Assembly: GCA_028554755.1 (NCBI GenBank)
Contig: JAPTOF010000017.1
Span: 8,432,001 to 8,496,000 of the forward strand
Direction: 5' to 3'
Length of the DNA stretch: 64,000 nucleotides
DNA from: Cordia subcordata
Taxonomy: Eukaryota; Streptophyta; Magnoliopsida; Boraginales; Cordiaceae
Both the position numbers and the translations under genes were made by a program. The notes beneath the pieces are model-generated. The model was not told the DNA's origin and ran no database searches. It saw only the letters and a program-made list of their open reading frames with translations. The stretch's first letter is position 1. Each line of letters starts with the position of its first letter. Positions 1 through 10,915 of this stretch are shown here, piece by piece.

Positions 1-57
1 TTTCTCCTCGGATCTCGGAGGATAGTCCCTCCGAAATCTATGCCTTCCTCTGCTAGC
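1..57 (-). CDS. Partial coding or leader exon of a gene leaving the window
   Basis: Read on the minus strand, a pyrimidine-containing stretch ending TTTTGCAG at 58-65 looks like a splice acceptor, and the bases from 57 down to 1 stay open in two frames. One frame is rich in Arg, Ser, Gly and Pro (begins ASRGRHRFRRDYPP), the other is more neutral (begins LAEEGIDFGG). I cannot choose between them and do not recognise the product. The leader-like sequence near 1200-1220 supports a minus-strand gene here. It could also be an untranslated exon. Confidence 0.3.
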
Positions 58-1222
58 CTGCAAAAGCACCATTCAATGTCATTCGCAACCAGTAAAAAAT
101 TCCATAATACAAACAAACCCCAAATGAATGCATAAATTATTTATAATCTTATTGGAAACTGGAAGAACTAAGTTGTACTAGCATAATCAAATTATGCTAA
201 CCGCAAATTCAAGAATGAAAGATCACATTTCCTTCTTTTCTTCCAAATCCCTTTTTCTTCTTTTGTTTTCCTTTCCTCTGGGTTTTAGTTGGCTGTTAAA
301 AACAAGCAGAGTTACAAGCAATTTCTTACTTCCCCAGTTCTTACATTTGCTTCAAATCCTTTTCATTTCTTTTCTTTTTCCTTTTCTCAGGGTTTTAGTT
401 GACAGCCCCAAAACCGCCCGAAAATAATTAACTCTGAATGCGACTTCTTTTTTTCCCTTTGCTTTCAATTCTTTCAAACCCCTTTCTGTCTCTTTTCTTT
501 TTCCTTCTTCCAGGATTTCATCCAAGTACTCAAAACCCCTCAGAAAGGAACTAACTTGGACATGATTTCTCAATCAGGAGCCCATAAATACTACAGCTGA
601 CCCTTTTAAACTTCTGCCCCAACAACGTTACCAATTATTCATGTCAAACAAATTCTTTTTTTCCCGGGAACAAAGCATTTTATAAGAGCTCCAAAAAATG
701 CATACGTATTTCAACCTGCGATTAGTTTATGCCACATGAAAAACTGAAATTCCACAAAATAATAAAGAAAGGAAAAAAAAAAGGAAAAGGAAAAAAAGAA
801 AAAGAAAAAGAGGAGAGGTAGTTCTAAGTCACTCAACCAAAAACAATTCTGCCTCAAGGATCAACTGAGTATCCGTGAAATTCAACAGCATCAGCATACG
901 ATTCCGTATTAACAGGAATTAAAATAAATGAACACCAAAAAAAAAGTAAAATAATTTTAACACACAATGTAATACAGGACCATAAGAAAACACAAACTTG
1001 ATGCAAAATAAATTACGAATGAACTAAACAAATTAAATCAAAAACGAAAAAGAGAGTAATCTGACCATTATTTTCTAGCCGCAAAATTCACTTCAAAAGC
1101 AGCAAAAATTTCACTCTGCTCTATCTGTATGTATATACAAGCCTGTGTGGTTTTATATGTGTAAGTATTATATACACATGTGTATGTATAGCTTTTAATA
1201 TTCTGATTGAAAGCTAGGGTTT
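58..1222 (-). other. Putative leader and first intron(s) of the partial gene
   Basis: No good open frame is present. Near 1205-1222 the minus strand reads AAAAAACCCTAGCTTTC, typical of a plant 5' leader start (telo-box-like AACCCTA). Long T/C-rich tracts (225-275, 355-385, 445-515 on plus, purine-rich on minus) and a purine/A-rich tract at 770-812 lie within what would be intron. Another ATG followed by GTCAG on the minus strand near 1064-1075 might be a donor. All of this is inference without transcript data. Confidence 0.3.
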
Positions 1223-2301
1223 TTTGCGAATTAGGGATTGGATTTGCGGGGTTTGGAGCGGGGTTGAGTTGAGTAGTTGTTGTGTTAAGTCAGCAGCGGC
1301 AATAATCCAAAAAGCAGCTGATCGAAGTGTATCCAAAACATGGGGTGGTGTTTTGTCACCTGTCACGTGCCAAGCTTGTGGGTTTTCACTTAGGTGTGTA
1401 GCTTATAAGTTCGTTAAACTGACTTACAAGTTACAAGTTGAAAAAAAATTACATGTTTGTTTAAAGTACTTATAAATCATTTTAATATACTTATATGCAG
1501 GTGAAAAATAAGTAGATTATAAGTCACCACAGTCCTACTGTAGCAGCTTACAAGTACTATTTGTTAGACCAGAAAAGTCCCTATGGCTTTAATTTTTAGA
1601 TAGTTAATATTGTTCAAAATACTCCTCTATTTATTATTACTTGTTTATCATAATCATAAAAAACTCTTATAAGCATTACTTGTTTATAAGCACATAAAAA
1701 TAAGCAAAGCCAAATAGACTCTTAAGCAAATCTTAAATAAACACATGTTTTCAAAATTACATTATGTATTTTGAAAAATACATATTTTGAAAATTTGTGC
1801 TATAAAAAAGTTTGCATTCTTAGGGCCTCTTTGGCACGTTAGCTGCTAGAGCAATTGATATCTGTTTGAGTTAGTTTGAGAAAGTGATAGCTGTTAACAG
1901 GTAGCTAATTGAATAAAATGTATACGATAAAATTAGTTATTGAATTGGTTGATGAATGTAAAATAACTTAAAAAGATAGTGGTATTATGTTATTATTGTT
2001 ATGATAAATATAATTATTTTTACTATTATTAAAATAAGATAAGTCATTTTATAATTATATATATTTTTCATAATAATATTTTATTATTAAAATATAATAA
2101 ATTTATTTTTTTGATAAATTCGTTTTACTAATATTATAAAAATATTTATTATTGTAGGAATATTTTTTAATTGATCAAAAAATTTTTTTGTCAAGAAAAA
2201 TAATAATGGACAAGTAAGACTTACAATTTTTTAATTATATCTATATATATATAGAATTTAAAATTAATTCTTGTGTTATTTTAGATTTAAATTTGTGAAA
2301 A

Positions 2302-2373
2302 AAAAATGCAAAAATGTAGAAAGAGGTTGCATAATAGAAAAATGCAAAAATGTAGAGAGAGGTTGCATAAAGG
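2302..2373. repeat. Two-copy 36-bp tandem repeat
   Basis: Two adjacent 36-bp units (2302-2337 and 2338-2373), each starting AAAAATGCAAAAATGTAG and then a GAGGTTGCATAA core, differ at only a few positions. It is a local duplication with no coding role visible. Confidence 0.85.
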
Positions 2374-4353
2374 GTAAAATTGTCAAAAAATATCGAAGAA
2401 ATTGTAGGATTGCCAAAATAAATGAAACACAAAGTACTAAATGAAATGTTAAAATGTTTCAAAAACAATATTTCAAACAAAATCCTACCCAAAACATCAC
2501 TTTACTGAACAACAAAAATTGGACGAGATAGTATTTTGACTCGGTTAAAACACAAGAAACTAGTTAAAACACTGTTAGCGAACGGGGCTTAATTTTCTAA
2601 AAAATGGACTTTTTTCTTCCTTTGTAAATTTGATACCCAAATAAAAAATTTTGAATTTTTCGAATCCACTTCTAAAGTCCAACAGATTTTTAGTATTGTA
2701 TATATTCTTTTTTCCTTCTAATGAAGTAAAATATAAAAACATATTAGTATGTAATATTTGTATTTTTTTGGGGAATTTGTTGTATTTTGAGAAAATACAA
2801 AACAAGAATAAGTAAGGTGAATATTTCTTTAGGGTTTTGAGGAAATTGTTTAATTAATTAACACATAAAAGATTTTGAATCTGAAAAATGCACGTTGAAA
2901 GTTTGAATGTACATGTTAACTCGTACAGCAATACGGTTAAACACAAACATATTTTCGGTCACTAAACTATTCATTTAATCCTATTTTGACCATTAAATTA
3001 TTTTTGGTTTGAAAATAACTATCAATTTTTCAAAACAATTTCATTTAATATATTTTTATTAAAAAAAACTTAACAAATAGTGATAAAAACATAAATACTT
3101 AAAAATTAATTGCTTTGAGTATCATTTTTAAGTTTTAATTAATTTTCAATCTCCTTTTATTTCTATCCATTTATTCTTTTATTTTCTTTTTTTCTCTTCC
3201 CTCCTTTCTTTCTTTTTCTTTTTTCAATTTTTGCTTGTTTTATTTTCTTCTTTTCAAAAGATATACTAATTTACAAGTACTTTCTTGTCCTTTTTTTTTA
3301 TTTTACTTTGGCTACGAATAAAAGATTATAATAACAAGACGCTTATTGCAATTATGAGGGGTGCACTTCATATAATTTGTCTTGTTATTTTAAAGACTCT
3401 GTCCAAGTGACTTAATTTTTAAATATTTACATTTTCATCACCATTTGTTAATTTTGTTAATTAAATGGTTTAAATAATACTATTTTAAAAATTTAATGAT
3501 CATTTAAAAAAATAGTTAGATATATAGATATGATCATAATGCCATTTTGATGTAAAATAATGTAATTGTAGTTCTATTGTATCAACATTACAATACAATG
3601 TCAAAACTAGTGGTGCTTTTGTGGTCTTTAGATTATTGTTGCGAATGAATCTTTTTAAAATTTCAGTCTCAAGGTAATTTATGTGGTTAATATTATTTCT
3701 CGTAAAGTGATGATTTGATTGAAATTTTGTGAAAGATAGGAATTGAGGGTTCCTTAAAAAATGATATATTTATACTATAGTTTATATTATAGTATAAAAT
3801 AGATCCCATTGCATGCCATGTTATCACGCGTCGCTATTGCTTTGTTGCCATGTGTTTATTGCTTAATAATAATGTTAAAAAAATGCGTAGCTGTCCTTTT
3901 TTTTAAAAAAAAAATTCCATAGATGGCCTTCCTTTTCTAGAATTTTTCTTTTTTATTATATTTGATTTTTTATTTAATTCCTCTGTAATTGCAGAATCTT
4001 AACTCTTTCAATTTTCAAAATCGTAAATATATATAGACATTATATGTCTATTGTTTACAACTAAATTATTTAGTTGTTGTTCAATTCGATTTCTTACCTT
4101 TTCGTGCACTAAAAAATCTTTTCTTTTTCTTCTCCATATCTTATTTACACTTAATCATTAGCCTAAAATTACAGTTAAATCATTATTTTAGTATCATATT
4201 TTAGCTAATACATTCCAATCTCACGTATAGTAACGCAGATTTGCTTCCCTTTTGTTTTAGATACTCGCAATTCGATCAATTCCTTTTATATCATCACAAT
4301 TTCTCCGTAATTCCAAATTATAATGTCTCGCAAATTTTAAAATTGTGCATATA

Positions 4354-4449
4354 TAAGATAATCACATGTATATTGTCAATTTTTATCAGATTTTTTTTCG
4401 ATTTACACATAATCTGACAAAATTTGATAATATACATGTGATTATCTTA
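4354..4449. repeat. Near-perfect inverted repeat (hairpin)
   Basis: Arms of about 38 bases (4354-4392 and 4411-4449) are inverted copies with about three mismatches, separated by an 18-base spacer. The outer part reads TAAGATAATCACATGTATAT on the left. It could fold into a long stem in RNA or be the remains of a very small foldback transposon. No target duplication is obvious. Confidence 0.8.
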
Positions 4450-4912
4450 GAAAATGGAGACAAACCTTTCTTCCGTTTTAAGAAGAATATGTAAAAATGA
4501 AATATTTTTCAAAATTATTTTCTAATCTATAATTTAATTTTAATCCCTAAATGTAATTCTGACAATTGACAAATATATATGAACTTGACTACTTAAAATA
4601 TTATCATATATATTGCAATCTAATCATTATATGGTATTTAAAGCGTAGTAACATCATTAATCTCTATTTGCTTTGGTAAAATATAGCAAGTTCTTGTAGG
4701 TCATAAGTTGGTTTTAATACTGTTCAGCTATTTGTAGCAATAGACTTTTTCTATTATATGATTGCAAATCTCTTTATTAAATAAGTCTAATTTTTTTTAA
4801 TACAATATTATATTATTAACCGTATGTGTATTATTATTATTTAATCTATTAAAATTAGTTCATATAATTTATTTGAAATATTTAAATAAATAAAAAATTA
4901 AATCTTTTAACC

Positions 4913-5017
4913 CACATATAACACATCATGTGTAATTGCATAGGTCACGTACTAGTGTATATATATATATATATACACATATAACACATCATGTGTAATT
5001 GCATAGGTCACGTACTA

Positions 5018-5057
<40 letters not shown>
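4913..5057. repeat. 63-bp tandem duplication followed by a (TA)n tract
   Basis: A 63-bp unit containing CACATATAACACATCATG and CACGTACTAGTG is repeated head to tail (4913-4975, 4976-5038), each copy ending in a TA run, the second extending to about 5057. It lies just downstream of the first glycine-rich gene. Replication slippage through the TA tracts is the likely origin. Confidence 0.85.
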
Positions 5058-5063
<6 letters not shown>

Positions 5064-5141
5064 TCAAGATTATATTGAAACAAAAGCAGATTTATATAGT
5101 TCAAAAGTCAAATTACAGTAATTCATATACTTTTTAAAACT

Positions 5142-5444
5142 CTACATTCCTGAAGCGCCGCCAGAAGCACCACAGGCGGAGCCACCGCCACCGCCACCGC
5201 CAGAAGCACCACAAGCTGAGCCACCTCCGTCGATGCCGCCCTCGGTCCAACCACCACCTCCGTCCTCGGCCCCACCTCGGTCCTCGGCCCCACCTCCGTC
5301 GTCCACCCCACCTCGGCCATTATCGCCACCTCCGCTCCCGTCGCCAACTCCGCAAGCAAGCCTGATAACCCCGAACACGACAGCTATAGAAATAAAAATC
5401 ATGACAGGTATGAGGAAGATCGTGAACCCGGAGTCGTTAGCCAT
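5142..5444 (-). CDS. Small type II glycine-rich single-pass membrane protein (cluster copy A)
   Basis: Encodes 100 residues. Residues 1-6 are polar (MANDSG), residues 7-27 form one hydrophobic membrane helix with a Pro at 13, followed by RLACG and a tail to the end made mostly of Gly with Asp, Glu, Thr and Ser, finishing with two GSACGASGG units. I start at the ATG at 5444; the upstream in-frame codon at 5453 is GTG and is less plausible. No intron is needed. It is the leftmost of eight minus-strand relatives and the only unrearranged type II head; copy C at 13501 has the same head style. No known family is recognised and no function is assigned. The Cys after the helix could be lipid-modified, which is speculation. 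The Pro-rich frame on the opposite strand is a by-product of the GGN repeats. Confidence 0.7.
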   Translation of the reverse strand: MANDSGFTIFLIPVMIFISIAVVFGVIRLACGVGDGSGGGDNGRGGVDDGGGAEDRGGAEDGGGGWTEGGIDGGGSACGASGGGGGGGSACGASGGASGM

Positions 5445-5548
5445 GCAAAACACCTGTTTATATTTCTATGATAAGTTCAGGAGCCAAGAGGCTTTACTTA
5501 GTACCAATATACATATACATACATATATATATATATGTATGTATATGT

Positions 5549-5712
5549 ATTAGCTTGTAGAGTGTTATCTATGAAACTAGTGGCTTAAATTCTTCAGAAG
5601 GTGCGTAGATGAATTGTTTGATCTTGTTCGTGCTAACTTAGACTTTTCCAATTAATAACTTACACGTTTCTATTGGAAGTACTATATAATTTTGAAAGGG
5701 TCTAATATATAT
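5549..5712 (-). promoter_or_regulatory. Conserved upstream module of the cluster (copy A)
   Basis: Begins about 105 bases upstream of the copy A start. It contains, on the plus strand, GCTTGTAGAGTG, TATGAAACTAGTGGCTTAAA, GGTGCGTAGATGAATTG and ACTTAGACTTTTCCAATTAA in this order. The same ordered blocks recur upstream of the other cluster genes. Conservation of non-coding sequence across paralogues suggests a promoter or enhancer, but recent duplication explains part of it. Confidence 0.5.
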
Positions 5713-5760
5713 AGACGTGCGGCCTAATTAGCTAAGATCCTTGGCGAGGATACTTTTTTA

Positions 5761-5998
5761 CAAAAGGGTTAACCAAAGGAGAACCCCTTTCCTACCTGGC
5801 CAGAGGCCCCTTAACCAGGCGGGAGGTAAATCGAGGGATGTGCGTGAGTGGCAGCCCGACCAGGGAGAGGACCAACGGGCGTGGAAATCCAAAGAATACC
5901 GCAATATTTCAATGAGATCGCGCCACACTGACTCGATCCGCGTTGTCGAGTGTCTCCACCCTAATCACTCCGCCACACTAACTCACCTACGCCCAAGC
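5761..5998 (-). mobile_element. tRNA-derived SINE with 14-bp target duplication
   Basis: A 238-bp GC-richer insert is flanked by identical 14-bp copies of AGGATACTTTTTTA (5747-5760 and 5999-6012). On the minus strand its 5' end carries a tRNA-like pol III promoter: box A TGGCGGAGTGA at 5975-5965 and box B GGATCGAGTCA at 5939-5929, 25 bases apart, resembling a serine tRNA. The paralogous segment near 11848-11865 lacks the insert and has a single AGGATATTTTTTTTA-like site, so it is the empty site. The 3' end of the element meets the A-rich side of the duplication, as expected for target-primed retroposition. Family name unknown. Confidence 0.85.
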
Positions 5999-6420
5999 AG
6001 GATACTTTTTTAGACCGATTCGAAACTAGGATAGGAGAAACGAGAGACTGATGTGACACTCTAATTTTTGGATTCGGAGAAGCGCATGCAATATCTTTGA
6101 ATTTGTACTCTTAATTTTCCATAGAAGTTCTTATTATCGAAATTAAGAAGAATAAGTTTCACATATTGATTATTGGATTGTGAAAAACAAATTAAATTAA
6201 ACATAAAAATATAATTCGAATGAAATACGAAAAAAGGAGAAAAATGCTAATTCATTTTCACTCAGAAATTAAATACAACCCTATATATGTAACATAGTAA
6301 GTAAACATATTCTCGTTTATTGAAATCATTTACATCCAAATACCACACATACATACGTAGTAACCCATACCTTACATCTTTCCTAGTCTACGAAATCAAG
6401 TTTGCAAAGAATTTGCATCT

Positions 6421-6762
6421 TTATATGCCTCCGCCGCCACCGCCACCGCCTCCGCCGCCACAAGCACTACCGCCACCGAAGCCGCTGCCGCCACCGCAAG
6501 CACTACCACCACCGAAGCCGCCGCCGCCGTCATGACCAACGAATACATGTCCAGCAGTTGTATGATGACCACCACCAAAATGTCCACCACCAGTTGCGTG
6601 ATGATGCTTGTGCGGCTTGCCAGATGAATTTCCACAGGCGAAGATAATCATGGAGAAGATGGAGATAGACATAACAACCATGCCAAGCATCAACAAGAAC
6701 CCTGAACCCTTTTGCATAACAACACTGCCACCATCGGCTGCTAAGAGAATGAGTCTAGCCAT
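6421..6762 (-). CDS. Type I glycine/histidine-rich single-pass membrane protein (cluster copy B)
   Basis: Encodes 113 residues. Residues 1-20 are MARLILLAADGG then SVVMQKGS; residues 21-43 form a membrane helix ending IFACG; then NSSGKPHKHHH, a basic/His patch; then a Gly tail with GGGH and HH motifs (about residues 56-80), two GFGGGSACGGG-type units and a final run of about 11 Gly. By the positive-inside rule the tail should face the cytosol, which is inference. Its tail is nearly the same as that of copy C. The His spacing could bind metal, with no direct evidence. It starts at the only ATG shared with the other MARL-type copies. Intact frame, no intron. Confidence 0.75.
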   Translation of the reverse strand: MARLILLAADGGSVVMQKGSGFLLMLGMVVMSISIFSMIIFACGNSSGKPHKHHHATGGGHFGGGHHTTAGHVFVGHDGGGGFGGGSACGGGSGFGGGSACGGGGGGGGGGGI

Positions 6763-6822
6763 TTCTCAAACTAGACAAATTCTTTAGTTTCTTGAAGATT
6801 ATTGTTCTATCAATTTTGCAAC

Positions 6823-6985
6823 CCTTGTCAACTTGAATGTTATTTATATCTGAAGCTAGTGAAAATTCTTGGAAATTAAAGGTACAATAGATAGATAGAT
6901 AGATGAATTGTTTTTCAAGCTTAGACTTTTCTAGTTAATATTATATTCACACATTATTTAATTTCTATTGGGAAAAACCAGATGA
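6823..6985 (-). promoter_or_regulatory. Conserved upstream module of copy B
   Basis: About 60-220 bases upstream of the copy B start. Contains AACTTGAATGTTATTTATAT, GCTAGTGAAAATTCTTGG, a GATA microsatellite, AAGCTTAGACTTTTCTAGTT and ATTTCTATTGGG. It is almost the same as 13835-13985 upstream of copy C. A TTATTTATAT stretch may be the TATA region. Confidence 0.5.
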
Positions 6986-7262
6986 TTTTCTCGAGAGTTT
7001 TGAGTATTCCACAAGCTGTTACGTTACGCAAACAATTACTAGCTGCAAGGACTGGTCCTGCTTGGATATGAATTGCCTTTTGATATACGAGAATAATCTA
7101 ACTATATTTATGCTTTAAAAGGATGAGTTGAACATCACATCCACCATTTTGAGTTTGAAAAATGACACAAACCAATACTTGAGATATACGACAACATCAA
7201 TATATTCCTAAAGAACGATAAAGGTCTATTTATTTTTTTAAATAAATTAGGCTGATCGCCCA

Positions 7263-7600
7263 GCAATTTTATTGAATCAAACAAAAAATACAATAATAGT
7301 TTACATTTATGTAAAAATCATAAAAATAACACCTATCTTCTAATATTTGGAATCAAGTGTTTGTCGCATTGAAGAATGCCATGCAGCTTGCAGTATTGAC
7401 TCATATCATGAATTACAACCACTCCATTGGCTATTGTTCCTTTGTTAGCGAGATAGTTAGCTGCTTGTGGTTCTGAAGAACGATAAAGATTGTTGCTGAA
7501 ACCTGATAACCCATATGAGGCTATCATAAAGCAATTAGATGAAAAACAATAGCGGCATCTCCACTTGAGTATGATGTGAATCTTGAAAATTATATACATA
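7263..7600 (-). pseudogene. RNase H-like (RVT_3) fragment of a LINE-type element
   Basis: On the minus strand the translation includes EPQAANYLANKG, followed by a region ending NIRR. This resembles the C-terminal end of the plant RVT_3 RNase H domain, where a conserved Asp (usually ADxLA) is replaced by Asn here. Relative to the paralogue at 14290-14629 this copy has lost about 25 bp upstream of the motif (the segment containing CCTCCCCTGTATATATG), which shifts the frame. It is a relic carried along in the segmental duplication and is not a working gene. Confidence 0.55.
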
Positions 7601-8726
7601 TATATACATATATATATATATTATGGTTCAAGTTGTAACTTGTTGCAATTAACTCAAAATAATCATTAACTAACATTATTACACCAACACTTTCATTGAT
7701 ATGTTTCAGAAGATGAAAAGAGCTACTTTATGATAGGAAGATGTGTGGATATTCAATGTAGAAAATGGAAGACTTCCAGGTATCTTGGCCAAAAAACCGT
7801 ATGCTTTATTTTGAAGGTTGAAACTAAAATTTCATTGGATATTTTAATGAGCTTATTGAGACGTGTCATCTTATAAAAGTAGTAAAAGAAGTGATGTGGC
7901 AGCCTCTAAATCTCACACTTTCACGTTGAGGTACAATTATATATAGATAGTATAGGTGTATACGTACTGCTTTTGTCGCTTTTTGTTCCTCTTCGAGGAA
8001 AGTTTGTATAGATAATGCAAAGAAGCTTTTTGGGGATCAAGAGGAGAACTAATTATATTGGGAAAATAAGAGCACCAAGCGATAATTTTTCCAAGTAATA
8101 AACCTTTTCTCAAAAATATAATAGCGAGTTAAGGATGAAACTTTGAATGTTAGCTTATCGGTTTTGTTAACGTTATAGTTTCAAAAAAGTTTTTTTTTTC
8201 TTTAGAAAAGGCATGATCACCGTGCTTAGAGAGGACTTGAGATGAGTCACTTAAGACTTGTTTCATCTTGATTCGGCTAGCCTCTATTGTAAAGAGGAAA
8301 AAAAAAAAGCCTTTGATCAGTACTATAAAGAGAAACCTTAAGTAAAAGTCATAAAAAAGATGGGTAAATTAATTAAATTAGTCTCTAATACTTGTCGCAT
8401 TTGTTAATTAAAAGTTCTAGTGGCATGCATGTATTAATTGTACGTTTGGTCCAAAACCCAGAATTTTGAGACCCTTGTCAAAATTTCGTCAAAATTTTGT
8501 GCAAATTTCGTCTGCACAAAATTTTCTCTCTTCTGATCCCTCACTTAATCTCTTTATCTTTCTTCCTTTTTAAACTGCAGATATAATCAATTATTTGCAT
8601 TATATAATTCTGTTTTCTTTTCGTTTCTTCCATTTTATTGCAGATATAAATATTAATTATTCGCATTATGGAAATTCTATTTTCTTTTCATTTCTTCCTT
8701 TTGCATGGTCAGCGTACTAATTGGGA
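7601..8726. other. Spacer shared by both duplication copies
   Basis: No gene seen. The sequence matches 14640-15774 closely throughout, including ATTTTCTCTCTTCTGATCCC and GGCATGCATGTATTAA-type segments. Within copy 1 a short local duplication of CAAAATTTCGTC occurs near 8479-8510 that copy 2 lacks. Confidence 0.6.
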
Positions 8727-8729
8727 TAA

Positions 8730-8940
8730 TTCTTGTATGAATTTTGCGACCCTTGTCAGCTTGTACAATGTTTTCTATGAAACTAGCTTTTTGGCTTAAA
8801 TTCTTGGAAAGGCGTGTAGATGAATTATTGTTTGATCATCTTCTTCAGGCTTAGACTTTTCCATTTAATAGTTCACGCGTTTTCTACTAGAAATATCATA
8901 TGATTGTCAAAGGGGTTCTAATAGGTAAGCACATTAGCAG
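8730..8940 (-). promoter_or_regulatory. Orphan copy of the conserved upstream module
   Basis: Carries the same ordered blocks as the gene-linked modules (GTCAGCTTGTACAATG, CTATGAAACTAGC, GGCTTAAATTCTTGG, GCTTAGACTTTTCC, GTTCACGCGTTTTCTA) but no glycine-rich frame lies in the kilobase to its left. It suggests a cluster gene was lost before the block was duplicated, since 15775-15990 is likewise orphaned. Confidence 0.45.
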
Positions 8941-9562
8941 TGGATAGAAGTTCTAATTTTTTCGAATTTTGAGAAGGTGGGTGCAATGAGTTTTTTTTTT
9001 TAGGTGTGTGATATGTAAATGGGAGTTTCAATTTTTAATGCTTCGGTGATATATCACGAAACACCATATGGTTACTTTTTTTATTTTTTAAAAATATTTT
9101 ACTTATTTTTTGAGTAGTTAATCTCAATTTTTTACAAAATCAAAAAAAACTTTAAAAATAAAATAATTTTCTGACTTTTAACCTTTTTATTCTTATGAAT
9201 ATTTAATCAGACAAAAATTATAAATTCAATATATTATTAAATTCTTTAATTTATAAAACTTAATTACTCACATTTAACAATTTCATAATACTAAAATATA
9301 AAATATAAAAACATATATATAATACCTATGGTATTGCAAACTAGTCACCATGCTAGTTCGAATTATAAGAATATCTAAGGCCACGATCTGTATATGCTAA
9401 AATATTCCATGAATTTAATTTTGACAAAAAAAAAAAAAAGTATCCCATGAACTACTCAACAACTGTAAGCTTACCCTAAGCTCGGGGCCCTTGGGAGAAC
9501 CTAATCATGAGTCTTGAAGTTTACAAGAAACAGTTGCTAAGACTTTCCAATACATAGAACTC

Positions 9563-10239
9563 AGGGGCGTTTAATACGCAGGAATCACCTGAAAATGAAT
9601 GGTTTTTTAAAATTTTTATTCTCATTCTTTAGTTTGGTATAATAAATTAAGATTGGAAATGTGATTCCAATAGAATGAATTTTCCAGGATAAAGTTGGAA
9701 AACTTCATTCCTTAGCTCAATGTAACCTAAGAATGAGTTTTCCAATTTTAGGTAAAAACAATAAAAATTACAGTGAAAGTTATAAAAAATAATTTATATT
9801 CCATTTATCTTCTCAATATTTTTATAAAAAATTAAAAAATTAAAAATTTATAAATTACAAAATTAAAAAAATTCAAAATTAAAAAAAAGTAGAAACATAA
9901 AAGATTAAGGAATTAAAAATTAAAGAAAATACATCTTCCATTTTCATTTTTTACTATTTTCTTTCTATAAGACACATTTTTTTCTTATAAGCTAGATAAT
10001 AGCCTTATCTCAATTATGATAAATAGTTAAACATCACAAAATTTGGTGTTAAAACTAAAAGCAATAAATTAAATAGTATTACGTATTTTTATTGATAAAA
10101 AAATTGGCAATGTTTTGTGTTTATGTTGATATTGTAAAAATATTGATCAAGTTAAAAAGATGACGACCATGATGACGATAATATTAATAATGATAATAAA
10201 AGAGAACTCAGAACCAACTGAAGTGAATCATCACAAATT
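9563..10239. other. Unique spacer
   Basis: The two duplication copies stop matching at about 9562/16662. 9563-9770 contains GAATGAGTTTTCC and GAATGAATTTTCC repeats in both orientations that could be a decayed inverted-repeat transposon beginning near GGGGCGTTTAATACGC. The rest is AT-rich with a short GATGACGATAATATTAATAA stretch that is also seen near 17310. No gene seen. Confidence 0.4.
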
Positions 10240-10483
10240 TTCTAGACTTTGCATCAACCTCAACTAGATTTTGAAATTCCTAAATATCACAATTAGTAAC
10301 TTACAGTTAAATTAAAAAAAAAAAAAATCTAACATGATCATCATAAAGTCTATATCATAGAATTGACAAAAACACGTGTTCCCAAACAACATTGAAATTG
10401 ATATTTTTTTTCCATATACAGCGTAGACAACACCACATGTACGTTCCATATCTAGCCCAGTAAACTCGGTGACACCAACTTGT

Positions 10484-10714
10484 TTAACCGCCACCGCCGC
10501 CACCGCCGCCAGTTCTACGACGCCTATGCTTTCCGGGTGAAGACTCTACGCAAGCAAAGACAAGCATAGAGAAGATTGAGATAGACAAAACAATCACTTC
10601 AAGCATGAACAAGAGCCCCGAGCCCTTATGCATAATAAGACCTGGAGCTTCATTTGCTATATTATTATTATTATTGCCACCATGATCTGCCACCAAGAAA
10701 AATAGCCTTGCCAT
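10484..10714 (-). CDS. Type I glycine-rich single-pass membrane protein, short tail (cluster copy D1)
   Basis: Encodes 76 residues. MARLFFLVADHGG is followed by an Asn run (14-18), IANEA, a helix at 33-55 ending LVFAC, then VESSPGKHRRRRT and only eight Gly before the stop. Compared with copies F and G, position 39 inside the helix is Glu instead of Gly, an unusual charged residue in a membrane span. The tail is the shortest in the cluster, probably by contraction of GGN repeats. The 3' flank is close to that of D2 (17628). A small transposon lies at 10916-11138, between this start and its upstream module. Intact frame; function unknown. Confidence 0.7.
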   Translation of the reverse strand: MARLFFLVADHGGNNNNNIANEAPGLIMHKGSGLLFMLEVIVLSISIFSMLVFACVESSPGKHRRRRTGGGGGGGG

Positions 10715-10915
10715 TTCTCAACTATAGATATTTAAATTTGTGTCTGGTTTTAGAAGATATTTTGCTTTGTTTTAGCTATATGTGATATATAACATGTTTT
10801 TATACTAGTTCTACGTTAAAACTTAAGCATCAGTGTCATTTGTCGTGTCTGCATGCTAAAAGTTGCATGGACCCTGTAACCATATCCAGTCTTCTGTGAG
10901 TTGTAGAAATACTTA

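Larger units (their letters stand above)
1223..4912. other. AT-rich intergenic spacer
   Basis: No gene recognised. About 1380-1730 resembles a decayed small inverted-repeat transposon with repeated TTATAAG motifs and ends in AGCAAAGCCAAATAGACTC, like the right end of the element at 51162-51349. About 1824-1925 begins GGGCCTCTTTGGCACG, which resembles another transposon terminus, but I see no matching right end. The remainder is simple AT-rich sequence with homopolymer runs. Confidence 0.5.
5545..10720. repeat. Segmental duplication, copy 1
   Basis: Three long stretches here are paralogous, in the same order and orientation, to the 11.6-18.0 kb region: 5545-6345 (with 11640-12515), 6784-9562 (with 13787-16662) and 10240-10720 (with 17390-17955). 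Identity by eye is high, with frequent small indels. The copies differ by insertions: a SINE in copy 1, a solo-LTR-like block in copy 2, and different small transposons. Each contains two or three glycine-rich genes, so the cluster grew at least partly by duplication of this multi-gene unit. Confidence 0.85.

Noticed and set aside
1224..1475. 83-codon plus-strand frame
   Set aside because: Overlaps the presumed upstream region of the left gene, no domain, ends in repeat-like sequence.
2302..2373. Tandem repeat considered as a CRISPR-like array
   Set aside because: Only two adjacent units with no spacers, in a plant genome.
5233..5553. Proline-rich frame on the plus strand opposite copy A
   Set aside because: It is the complement of GGN codons in the glycine tail; similar frames face copies B (6320-6535) and F (21187-21663) and none has a consistent start or conserved non-repeat part.
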